A stretch of 7,148 nucleotides of DNA from an uncultured Eubacteriales bacterium (lineage in GTDB: Bacteria; Bacillota; Clostridia; Oscillospirales; CAG-272). Position numbers and translations under genes: made by a program. The stretch is taken from assembly GCA_934477985.1 (NCBI GenBank), contig CAKSOR010000124.1, forward strand, positions 1 through 7,148, in the 5' to 3' direction. Position 1 is the first letter of the stretch. Each line of letters opens with the position of its first letter. The notes below the pieces were generated by a model that had not been told where the DNA came from, made no database searches, and saw only the letters and a program-made list of their open reading frames with translations. Below are positions 1-5,403 of this stretch, piece after piece.

Positions 1-315
1 GGACGGGAGGAGACTCATAACATCCCGACGTATGGATACTATGTTCCTCCGATACGTCGTTATGCCGGCGGTGTTTCCCCTATGGAGCGAGTACGGCGCG
101 TGTATGAATATCCCCGGACGGTTTTCATCTATTCTTGTCATGGAATTCTCGATGACATAGCTGCCTGAGAATATGACCGCGATCTCTATGTGCGGATGCC
201 AGTGAAAATAGTTCTGCCTGTGCCGCTTGTTGCAGGAAAAGTCGATCCTGACCGGCGTTTCGAACTCTTGCTTTACGTAATCATCGAGCGTATATACCTG
301 CCGCAATGTTTTCAC
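1..315 (-). CDS. AraC-family transcriptional regulator, N-terminal cupin part (AraC-1, partial)
   Basis: Only the first 105 codons are visible; the gene runs off the left edge, so the C-terminal helix-turn-helix domain is not seen. I translated this from the minus strand. The start is a GTG at 315-313, because the codon just before it is an in-frame TGA; a TTG at 306-304 is the alternative, and no ATG occurs in frame until far inside the domain. The ribosome site is weak (GAAAG). The fragment carries a textbook cupin motif: His38, His40, Glu44 and Gly51 in H-x-H-x3-E-x6-G, then Pro67, Tyr75 and His78 in a PGIFIHAPYSLHRG stretch. The same layout occurs in AraC-2 (HWH...E, then IHRPYSPHK), so AraC-1 and AraC-2 look like one subgroup. 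In AraC-type sugar regulators the cupin half binds a small ligand, often a sugar. The gene diverges from SBP-1 over 135 bp, so it is inferred to control SBP-1. The identity as AraC family rests on the N-terminal half and on synteny with the two complete copies. Confidence 0.82.
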   Translation of the reverse strand, partial: MKTLRQVYTLDDYVKQEFETPVRIDFSCNKRHRQNYFHWHPHIEIAVIFSGSYVIENSMTRIDENRPGIFIHAPYSLHRGNTAGITTYRRNIVSIRRDVMSLLPS

Positions 316-356
316 TCACTTTCGATGTAAAATTTGCCGGAAATCGGTCTGTTCTG

Positions 357-400
357 ATATACAAACGGCGTTTTTTATGGTATTATTATATCACACGGCG
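357..400. promoter_or_regulatory. Imperfect direct repeat flanking the SBP-1 -10 element
   Basis: ATATACAAACGGCG (357-370) is followed about 30 bp later by ATATCACACGGCG (388-400). The two copies bracket the likely -10 element at 381-386. Paired copies in a divergent regulator/target gap could be operator half-sites for AraC-1. The spacing is near three helical turns. The match is short and may be chance. Confidence 0.3.
378..386 (+). promoter_or_regulatory. Probable extended -10 promoter of SBP-1
   Basis: TGgTATTAT reads as an extended -10 (TGn plus TATTAT at 381-386). It is preceded by CG and a run of six T at 371-376. The same arrangement, CG then T7 then TGaTATAAT, stands upstream of SBP-2, which supports the choice. 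No good -35 box lies 17 bp upstream. An alternative is TTGCCG (334-339) with TATACA (358-363) at an 18-bp spacer, also with an extended TG. Confidence 0.45.
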
Positions 401-450
401 CGCGATTTGTAAAGATGTTTCGCCGGATTTTCTGAAGAAAGGTAAAAATT

Positions 451-1890
451 ATGAAAAAACTTGCACTTCTGATGGCACTTCTGATTCTCGCCTCAACTGT
501 ATCCTGCGGCGGAGCGGCTGATCCCGGGACTTCGACAACTGAAGCAAGCAGCGATTCGACCACCGCGGAACCGGTATCGACAGAGATACATGACGACCTT
601 GGGGAATTTGATTTCAAAGAGGACACATTCGACATACTGACCAGGACACAGCTGGTGTTCTTCTATAAGCTGGATGTGGACGAGGAGACCGGCGATATCT
701 TCAACGACTCGATCTACAACCGCAACCGCGCCATAGAAGAGCGGTTCAACTTCAAATTCGCGGAGAGCTATGGGAACAACGACGGAGCGGCACGGACATA
801 TATTCTTGCCGGAGACGACACATACGATATGTATCAGGGCCGCTGCACGAACATGTTCACTTTCGCTGCGGAGGGGCTTTTTATACAGGTTGACAAGATA
901 CCGAATCTTGATCTCTCAAAGCCCTACTGGGATCAGAAGCTCTATGACGACCTCTCTGTCTGCGGAGAGCATCATTTCGCGGTCGGCGCGTTCAATATCT
1001 CGTCGTATGATTTCACGCATGTCATGCTCTTCAACAAGAAAATGCTGGACGAATACAAATTGGGCGACATATATGATGTGGTCAAGTCGGGCAAATGGAC
1101 GTTCGACAAGTTCGCCGAGATGGGACGCACGGTTGTCTCTGACCTCAACGGCGACTCGGTTATGGATGATCAGGATCAGTACGGCTACACCTCGCTTGGA
1201 AAGCAGGTACCCCCGACCTTCTGGATCAGCGCGAATACCCTCAGTATCACGAAAAACAAGGACGGTGAGCTCGTTTTCTCCTGCCCGAGCGACACGAAGT
1301 TCATCGATGTCTACGAGAAGATCTTCCAGATCACCTGGGACGACAACATCTGGCATCGCGTTCCCGCGTCGGTCAACCGCGAGGAGGAGATTGAGCTGTT
1401 CAGACAGGGACACGCGCTTTTCACCGACGCGACCTGTTTCCAGATCTCGAACTCGCGCGAGTCGAACGTCGATTTCGGTATAGTTCCGTATCCGAAGTGG
1501 GACGAGGCGCAGGATAAATATTATTCGCGCATCGAGGGCTGCGAGTTGTTCGGAATTCCGAAGATAAACAAGAAGCCTGAAATGGCGGGAGTGATTCTCG
1601 AGGCGATGTCTTGCGAGTCGATGAAGTCGGTCATTCCGGCGTACTATGATGTCGCGCTTAAGGTCAAGTATACGCGCGACGACGACTCGGCGGATATGCT
1701 CGATCTGGCTTTTGAGAACCGTGTGTTCGATTACGGCGACACGGTGCTCTGTGAGGAGCTTCGCGACGGATTCTTCCGGATAGCTATGGCTGAGAATAAC
1801 CGCAACATGGCGTCCGGTCTGGCTGAGTCGGCGAGCAAGGTGAATTCGAAGCTCGAAACCTTCAACTCGCAGTTGAAGTCGCTCAGCTGA
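451..1890 (+). CDS. Lipoprotein extracellular solute-binding protein of an ABC sugar importer (SBP-1)
   Basis: This 479-residue protein is an ABC-transporter receptor lipoprotein of the family 1 (carbohydrate, LplA/YtcQ-like) type. It would be anchored outside the membrane and capture a sugar or oligosaccharide for a permease. The ATG follows GAAAGG (437-442) at 8 nt. The signal peptide is MKK, a hydrophobic stretch, then T-V-S-Cys19, which fits the lipobox rule although -3 is Thr rather than Leu. Residues 20-45 are a Ser/Thr/Glu-rich tether. Landmarks shared with SBP-2 and SBP-3 are EETGD then NRNRAIEERF, DLSKPYW (154-160), a WTFDKF stretch, an EF-hand-like loop (Asp231, Asn233, Asp235, Asp239, Asp242), PYPKWDEAQ, and the C-terminal IPAYYDVALK then RDDDS near 410. 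Length is normal for the family, and no frameshift is seen. It diverges from AraC-1 and converges on AraC-2; no permease adjoins it. The ligand cannot be read from the sequence. Long open frames in other frames of this gene are codon-bias shadows. Confidence 0.92.
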   Translation: MKKLALLMALLILASTVSCGGAADPGTSTTEASSDSTTAEPVSTEIHDDLGEFDFKEDTFDILTRTQLVFFYKLDVDEETGDIFNDSIYNRNRAIEERFNFKFAESYGNNDGAARTYILAGDDTYDMYQGRCTNMFTFAAEGLFIQVDKIPNLDLSKPYWDQKLYDDLSVCGEHHFAVGAFNISSYDFTHVMLFNKKMLDEYKLGDIYDVVKSGKWTFDKFAEMGRTVVSDLNGDSVMDDQDQYGYTSLGKQVPPTFWISANTLSITKNKDGELVFSCPSDTKFIDVYEKIFQITWDDNIWHRVPASVNREEEIELFRQGHALFTDATCFQISNSRESNVDFGIVPYPKWDEAQDKYYSRIEGCELFGIPKINKKPEMAGVILEAMSCESMKSVIPAYYDVALKVKYTRDDDSADMLDLAFENRVFDYGDTVLCEELRDGFFRIAMAENNRNMASGLAESASKVNSKLETFNSQLKSLS

Positions 1891-1936
1891 GTTTCGCGAC
1901 AAGTAATAAGTAAGAGTGAAGAGTGAAAAAGTAAGG

Positions 1937-1969
1937 AAGGAAACCGGCTTGCCGGTTTCCTTTTATTTA
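1937..1969 (+). terminator. Rho-independent terminator of SBP-1
   Basis: AAGGAAACCGG (1937-1947) pairs with CCGGTTTCCTT (1952-1962) around a CTTG loop, and the stem runs into TTTTATTTA. It starts 46 bp after the SBP-1 stop codon. A GC-rich stem followed directly by a T-rich tract is the standard intrinsic terminator form. Confidence 0.88.
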
Positions 1970-1976
1970 TATAAAT

Positions 1977-2011
1977 GGAAGAAATTGCCGCGGAACGCGG
2001 CGATTTCCTCC
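1977..2011 (-). terminator. Probable terminator hairpin of AraC-2
   Basis: GAAAT-T-GCCGCG (1981-1992) pairs with CGCGGC-G-ATTTC (1996-2007), with one G-T wobble and a GAA loop. After one mismatch, GGA (1977-1979) and TCC (2009-2011) extend it. On the minus strand it begins 22 nt after the AraC-2 stop and is followed by a pyrimidine- and T-rich run (TTCCATTTATAT). The T tract is weaker than in the SBP-1 terminator. Confidence 0.6.
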
Positions 2012-2032
2012 ACACTTCTTCACTCTTCACTA

Positions 2033-2851
2033 TTACTTCTTCACTGTGGCAAAGCTCCCCGGAGTTCTGCCCCAATAACGGCGGAAAGCCGCGATAAAGT
2101 GCGCTTCGCTTGAGTAACCTGTCTCAAGCGAGGCGTTTATTATGCTCGAGCCGGATTGCAGAAGCTCATAAGCGCGGGTCATGCGCAGATCGGTCAGGAA
2201 TTTCTTGAAGGTCGTGCCGGTCGCGTCCCTGAAGTCGGCGAGCAGCTTTGTGTGACCTACGCCGAACCTCGCGCAGAGCTTCCCGATCGTCAGCGGCTCG
2301 GCGAGGTTTTCGTCTATGTACTGAAGCACGTCCTGAATATACTCAAAGCGCGAGGTTATTACCTTGCAGCTGTCTGTTCCGACGCTGTTCAGAAGCCGAT
2401 TGAATATAAGCGCGGTGAGAAGCGCGGTCTCGGTGCGGTCACCCGCGCGGTCGGCGGATATGAGTTCATCGCATTTCTCCTTAAGCCATCCGACTTCTTT
2501 GGGAGTGGGCGTGATGACCAGCATGCAGGCTTTTTCGAAGACCGAGAGATCGAGTATGTCTCCGATGTTACGGAGCGTGCTCCGGTAGACATAGGTGATG
2601 TAGCGCTCATATGGTGTACCGGTCTGGATGAATATCTTGTGCGGCGAGTAGGGACGGTGGATGTAGATCCGCGGGGCTTCGCCTTCGTGCACGTTGCCGC
2701 TGTTGGAGACAGCGTATTTCCCGGCGGCGCGGATGAAAAGTATTTCGTAGTAGGTGTGCCAGTGCAGATCGTTCATCTTGTAACCGTTCGTGCGGACAAA
2801 CTCGCAGGAGCGGAAGGGCGTTTTGGTTTCTTTTGTATATTTCGCTTGCAT
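2033..2851 (-). CDS. AraC-family transcriptional regulator with N-terminal cupin domain (AraC-2)
   Basis: The protein has 272 residues, the usual length for a one-component AraC sugar regulator. The ATG (2851-2849) follows a strong GGAGG (2861-2857 on the minus strand) at 5 nt. The N-terminal half is a cupin: His30, His32 and Glu36 in H-x-H-x3-E, Gly44, then His71 in IHRPYSPHK. The C-terminal half, about residues 165-272, is the double helix-turn-helix: the first helix pair begins at EPLTIGKLCARFGV (about 185-198), and the second ends in the family signature GYSSEAHFIAAFRRYWGRTPGSF (245-267, split here by family position only). It diverges from SBP-2 over 118 bp and is inferred to regulate it when its cupin binds a ligand, much as MsmR, an AraC protein, controls the sugar-uptake msm genes of streptococci. 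The final codons lie inside the inverted repeat at 2014-2038. The ligand is unknown. Confidence 0.93.
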   Translation of the reverse strand: MQAKYTKETKTPFRSCEFVRTNGYKMNDLHWHTYYEILFIRAAGKYAVSNSGNVHEGEAPRIYIHRPYSPHKIFIQTGTPYERYITYVYRSTLRNIGDILDLSVFEKACMLVITPTPKEVGWLKEKCDELISADRAGDRTETALLTALIFNRLLNSVGTDSCKVITSRFEYIQDVLQYIDENLAEPLTIGKLCARFGVGHTKLLADFRDATGTTFKKFLTDLRMTRAYELLQSGSSIINASLETGYSSEAHFIAAFRRYWGRTPGSFATVKK

Positions 2852-2877
2852 TCTGACCTCCGGAAGATTTTTATGTC

Positions 2878-2915
2878 ATATCGCTGATATTACGGAAGGA
2901 TTCGATATAAATCGA
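2878..2915. promoter_or_regulatory. Two short palindromes in the AraC-2/SBP-2 divergent region (candidate operator)
   Basis: ATATC-gct-GATAT (2878-2890) and TCGAT-ataa-ATCGA (2902-2915) are both perfect inverted repeats with 5-bp arms. The second is centred at about 2908, exactly where a -35 box for the -10 at 2929-2934 would be; no -35 sequence is present there. This is consistent with a regulator site replacing the -35 contact, but AT-rich palindromes of this size can arise by chance. Confidence 0.35.
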
Positions 2916-2925
2916 CGTTTTTTTG

Positions 2926-2934
2926 TGATATAAT
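2926..2934 (+). promoter_or_regulatory. Extended -10 promoter of SBP-2
   Basis: TGaTATAAT is a perfect extended -10, with TATAAT at 2929-2934. It follows CG and seven T (2918-2924), as in the SBP-1 promoter. Transcription would start near 2941, giving a leader of about 29 nt. No -35 consensus is found at 16-18 bp. Confidence 0.65.
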
Positions 2935-2951
2935 ATATTTACTAAAGATTG

Positions 2952-2960
2952 AAGGAGAGG
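2952..2960 (+). promoter_or_regulatory. Ribosome binding site that fixes the SBP-2 start
   Basis: AAGGAGAGG lies 9 nt before the ATG at 2970. An in-frame TTG at 2949 would add seven residues but lies against this site and outside any ribosome site of its own. The signal peptide begins correctly at the ATG (MKRS), so 2970 is chosen. Confidence 0.85.
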
Positions 2961-2969
2961 ATAACAATT

Positions 2970-4439
2970 ATGAAAAGATCAACGAGAGCGTTCAGTCTGG
3001 CGCTCGCTTCACTGTTGCTCCTCAGCGCGTGCGGTGGCAATGCTCCTGCTGTCAGCGATACGACAACCACCGCCGACACAACCGCTGAGGTCACCACAGA
3101 CGAGCCGAAGGGAAGAGAGGATATTTCCGACGGACTGCCTGACAAGACCTACAACGATCAGACCTTCCGCATCGCGACCGAGACCAACATGAGCTGGCAG
3201 ATAATCCAGGAAGAGGAGACCGGCGATGTCATCGACGACGCGATATTTGCCCGCAATCTTGCCGTTGAGGATCGCTTCAAGGTGAAATTCGAGACGATAC
3301 ACGACGGCTACAATGAGATCGGCTCGAAGGTGATGAACTCAATACAGGCGGGCGACGATGAGTATGACCTCTGCTCGCTGCATGTCGTCCGCACCGGAAA
3401 ATACATCACGGACGGGCTGTTCATGAACTGGTACGACATTCCGTGTGTCGACTTCTCGAAGCCATGGTGGTCGCCTTCGACGACTAACGACCTTTCGGTC
3501 GGTGATACCTGCTTTCTGGCGGTCGGAGATTTCGCGCTCAGCGCACTCGAGCGCACCTACGCGGTCTTTTACAACAAGCGGCTTGCCGAGGAGTACAAGA
3601 TCGGCGACATCTACGATATAGTCAACTCCGGAAAGTGGACGCATGACAAGGCGCTTTCGATCAGCCGCGATATCTATTCGGATCTCGACGGCGACGGAAC
3701 GAGGAGCGACAAGGATCTGTACGGCTGGGTCTGCCTTGACCGTTCGCCGCTCGACTCCTATCTCTGGGCGTATGGCGGAAAGGTGCTCGAGAAGACGAAG
3801 GACGGCATCGAGCTTGTTTACCACACGGCGCGCACCGGTGACATGATTGAGAAGCTCTGCTCGTTCTTCTTCGACAACGAAGGAATCTACCTCTACAACA
3901 CTCAGACTGTGCTCAACTGGCAATTAGCGAACGACCACTTCATTGACGGACGCGCGCTCTTCATGAACGGAACGATCAACACGGCGGTTCAGAACCTCCG
4001 CGAGATGAAGGATGATTTCGGAATAATCCCTTACCCTAAGTTCGACGAGGATCAGGAGAACTACATAACAAACGTCGACGGCGGGCATGACGTGCTCTGC
4101 GTGCCGGTCACCGTCTCGGATACCGAGCGCACCGGAATCATCACTGAGGCTCTCTGCGCCGAGAGCTACAAGAAGGTCGTTCCGGCTTACTACGAGGTCG
4201 CGCTGAAGACCAAATACACCCGCGACGACGAGTCTATCGCGATGATAGACAATATCGTGAATTCGAGAGTTTTTGACCTCGGCTATGTCTATGACGGCTG
4301 GATGGGAGCGTCGTTCATCTTCAGCCGGCTCATCGCGGTGGACAACCCGAACTTCGAGTCGTACTGGGCGTCGAACGAGTCGAGCATAAGCGAGTACTAC
4401 AAGAAGATCATTGACTATTTCGACAATTATAATAAATGA
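2970..4439 (+). CDS. Lipoprotein extracellular solute-binding protein of an ABC sugar importer (SBP-2)
   Basis: The protein has 489 residues from the ATG at 2970. Its signal peptide (MKRS, hydrophobic core, L-S-A-Cys21) is the most canonical lipobox of the three. Residues 22-50 form a Thr/Asp-rich tether. It is a paralogue of SBP-1 and SBP-3: EEETGDVIDDAIFARN, DFSKPWW (161-167), KSGKW-like SGKWTHDK, an EF-hand-like loop (Asp238, Asp240, Asp242, Gly243, Ser246, Asp249), IIPYPKFDEDQ, then VVPAYYEVALKTKYTRDDES and NSRVFDLGYVYDGW. Calcium loops of this kind are known in SBPs such as AlgQ1/AlgQ2, where they are structural. The role is capture of an unknown, probably carbohydrate, ligand at the cell surface. 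The gene diverges from AraC-2, and its stop lies 32 bp from the stop of AraC-3. Its last 61 residues match SBP-4 at 44 positions, so these two are the closest pair here. No permease gene adjoins it. Confidence 0.92.
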   Translation: MKRSTRAFSLALASLLLLSACGGNAPAVSDTTTTADTTAEVTTDEPKGREDISDGLPDKTYNDQTFRIATETNMSWQIIQEEETGDVIDDAIFARNLAVEDRFKVKFETIHDGYNEIGSKVMNSIQAGDDEYDLCSLHVVRTGKYITDGLFMNWYDIPCVDFSKPWWSPSTTNDLSVGDTCFLAVGDFALSALERTYAVFYNKRLAEEYKIGDIYDIVNSGKWTHDKALSISRDIYSDLDGDGTRSDKDLYGWVCLDRSPLDSYLWAYGGKVLEKTKDGIELVYHTARTGDMIEKLCSFFFDNEGIYLYNTQTVLNWQLANDHFIDGRALFMNGTINTAVQNLREMKDDFGIIPYPKFDEDQENYITNVDGGHDVLCVPVTVSDTERTGIITEALCAESYKKVVPAYYEVALKTKYTRDDESIAMIDNIVNSRVFDLGYVYDGWMGASFIFSRLIAVDNPNFESYWASNESSISEYYKKIIDYFDNYNK

Positions 4440-4444
4440 GTGTC

Positions 4445-4473
4445 AGAAGACCGTTTAATCCGGTCTTCTTTTT
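4445..4473 (+). terminator. Rho-independent terminator of SBP-2
   Basis: AGAAGACCG (4445-4453) pairs perfectly with CGGTCTTCT (4461-4469) around a 7-nt loop, and the stem ends in a T-rich TTTTTAT. It begins 5 nt after the SBP-2 stop and touches the AraC-3 stop codon at 4472-4474. On the minus strand the hairpin is not followed by a T run, so it would end AraC-3 poorly. Confidence 0.85.
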
Positions 4474-5290
4474 ATGTGTTCGTCCGGCTCACCCGGTAAT
4501 CGCCCGGCGTCATGCCGACCAGCTCGAGAAAGTTCCGGTTGAAGCTCCAGAGACTCCCGAAGCCCGACTCGAACGCGATGTCGCTTATCTGCCGGTCGGT
4601 GCTCTTCAGCAGCTCGCACGCGCGACCTGCGCGCAGGGAGTTTATATATCGCGTGAAGCTCAGCTGAAGCTCCTTCGACATCATGTGCGAGATGCTGCTC
4701 TTTGACAAAAACAATCCGTGCGCCGCGTCGTCCAGTGTGACCGGCTCGGTGAAGTGCGCGTTGCACCAATTTATTATATTGTTCAGCGTCTTGAGATCGC
4801 GTTTTCCCTCGGCTTTGACCACCGGAAGATTACGCAGCACCTCGTTGCAGACCAGCAGCGCCAGACCGTCCATGCTCGCGTAGATGTCGCTCTCCTTCGG
4901 GTCATTCCACCTTTTGTAGCTCGTCCGCTGGAAGTCGCGTACAAGGTCGGGTATCCAGTCTGGAAAGTACCGCTTTTCGACCCGGTTCGAGACCGGAAGG
5001 TATTCGGTCAGATATTTCTGGAGTGATGGATGCCATCCCGGCTCAGCAAAGATGATTATCGACGAATCGCAGTTTATCCCCTTGATCTCGTGCGGCTGGT
5101 AGGGAAAGACAATTCCGCATTCTTCCTTCTTTATGACATAATCGGTGTCGTCGACCGCGAGGATGAAATCTCCATCGAGCGGGATTATCAGCTCGGCAGG
5201 GTAGTGAAAATGCTTGAACCAGCCGTGCTGGCTCGCGTACCAGAGCCTCCGCCGACCGACCTGATGCTCGAAAACGACGTTCGGTTTCAT
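4472..5290 (-). CDS. AraC-family transcriptional regulator with N-terminal cupin domain (AraC-3)
   Basis: The protein has 272 residues from the ATG at 5290-5288, the same length as AraC-2. An open frame extends to 5416, but those 42 extra residues are not cupin-like, cover the divergent promoter, and overlap the SBP-3 start; AGGAG at 5302-5298 sits 7 nt before the chosen ATG. The cupin motif is intact: His27, His29 and Glu33 in H-x-H-x3-E-x6-G (Gly40), then His67 in FPYQPHEIKG. The C-terminal half holds the two helix-turn-helix units: EPVTLDDAAHGLFLSKSSIS (about 182-201), then RQISDIAFESGFG ending in the signature region up to MTPGDYR (about 233-266). The N-terminal domain differs from AraC-1 and AraC-2 outside the metal ligands (for example ELIIPLDGDF instead of EILFIRAAG), so this is a separate subgroup. 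It diverges from SBP-3 over 113 bp and is the likely regulator of that gene; the TTGAG repeats at 5311-5352 are candidate binding sites. Confidence 0.93.
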   Translation of the reverse strand: MKPNVVFEHQVGRRRLWYASQHGWFKHFHYPAELIIPLDGDFILAVDDTDYVIKKEECGIVFPYQPHEIKGINCDSSIIIFAEPGWHPSLQKYLTEYLPVSNRVEKRYFPDWIPDLVRDFQRTSYKRWNDPKESDIYASMDGLALLVCNEVLRNLPVVKAEGKRDLKTLNNIINWCNAHFTEPVTLDDAAHGLFLSKSSISHMMSKELQLSFTRYINSLRAGRACELLKSTDRQISDIAFESGFGSLWSFNRNFLELVGMTPGDYRVSRTNT

Positions 5291-5297
5291 GTTGTGT

Positions 5298-5302
5298 CTC
5301 CT
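5298..5302 (-). promoter_or_regulatory. Ribosome binding site that fixes the AraC-3 start
   Basis: CTCCT on the plus strand reads AGGAG on the minus strand, 7 nt before the ATG at 5290. It decides for this start over the upstream ATG at 5416, which has no such site and would place the promoter region inside the gene. Confidence 0.85.
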
Positions 5303-5310
5303 GTTTGCAT

Positions 5311-5352
5311 AAATTGAGTATCTTTTATGTTGATTTGAGCAGAAATTGAGCA
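5311..5352. promoter_or_regulatory. Three phased TTGAG(C/T)A direct repeats, candidate AraC-3 operator
   Basis: AAATTGAGTA (5311-5320), GATTTGAGCA (5332-5341) and AAATTGAGCA (5343-5352) share the core TTGAG(C/T)A. The steps are 21 bp and 11 bp, which are two and one turns of the helix, so all three face the same side. AraC-family proteins classically bind directly repeated half-sites 21 bp apart, next to or over the -35 region. Here the repeats occupy the -35 region of the SBP-3 promoter, as for a class II activator, and also lie in the leader of the divergent AraC-3 gene, allowing autoregulation. Confidence 0.6.
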
Positions 5353-5362
5353 TAAAATATTG

Positions 5363-5368
5363 TATAAT
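5363..5368 (+). promoter_or_regulatory. -10 element of the SBP-3 promoter
   Basis: TATAAT is a perfect -10, 36 nt upstream of the ATG, the same distance as in SBP-2. No -35 box lies 16-18 bp upstream, since that stretch reads AGAAAT or similar. A TTGAG repeat occupies the area instead, which suggests dependence on an activator. Transcription would begin near 5375. Confidence 0.65.
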
Positions 5369-5403
5369 ATAAACAGTAAATTTTTTTTGAAAGGATCTGC
5401 GAA

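Larger units (their letters stand above)
1908..2038. repeat. Nested inverted repeat element between SBP-1 and AraC-2 (MITE-like or structured terminator)
   Basis: Two 25-nt arms, 1908-1932 and 2014-2038, are inverted copies of each other with 23 of 25 positions matching. Each contains the core AGTGAAGAGTGAA. They enclose two separate hairpins (1937-1962 and 1981-2007). The right arm overlaps the end of the AraC-2 gene, so the last codons of that protein (V-K-K-stop) come from the repeat. Long terminal inverted repeats around a 130-bp non-coding core resemble a miniature inverted-repeat element, but no target-site duplication is obvious. It could equally be a local palindrome built around a two-way terminator. 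Confidence 0.7.

Noticed and set aside
1141..1185. The D-x-N-x-D loop read as a dockerin repeat of a cellulosome component
   Set aside because: Dockerins have two such repeats in a short C-terminal domain. Here there is a single loop in the middle of an SBP fold, at the place where calcium loops occur in SBPs.
916..1902. Long open frame on the minus strand (about 328 codons) opposite SBP-1, with similar long frames opposite SBP-2 (3339-3923) and SBP-3 (5854-6744)
   Set aside because: They lie wholly on the reverse of clear SBP genes, have no ribosome site, and give Arg/Val/Leu-rich sequences with no recognisable domain. Codon bias of the real genes explains them.
2156..2887. Plus-strand open frame of about 243 codons opposite AraC-2
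   Set aside because: It overlaps a regulator with complete cupin and helix-turn-helix domains, and its translation shows no domain or signal.
2949..2969. TTG start adding seven residues to SBP-2
   Set aside because: It adjoins the ribosome binding site of the downstream ATG, and the lipoprotein signal is complete from 2970.
4436..4705. Open frame whose ATG overlaps the SBP-2 stop (ATGA), suggesting translational coupling
   Set aside because: It passes straight through the SBP-2 terminator and then runs antisense to AraC-3; its protein is not recognisable.
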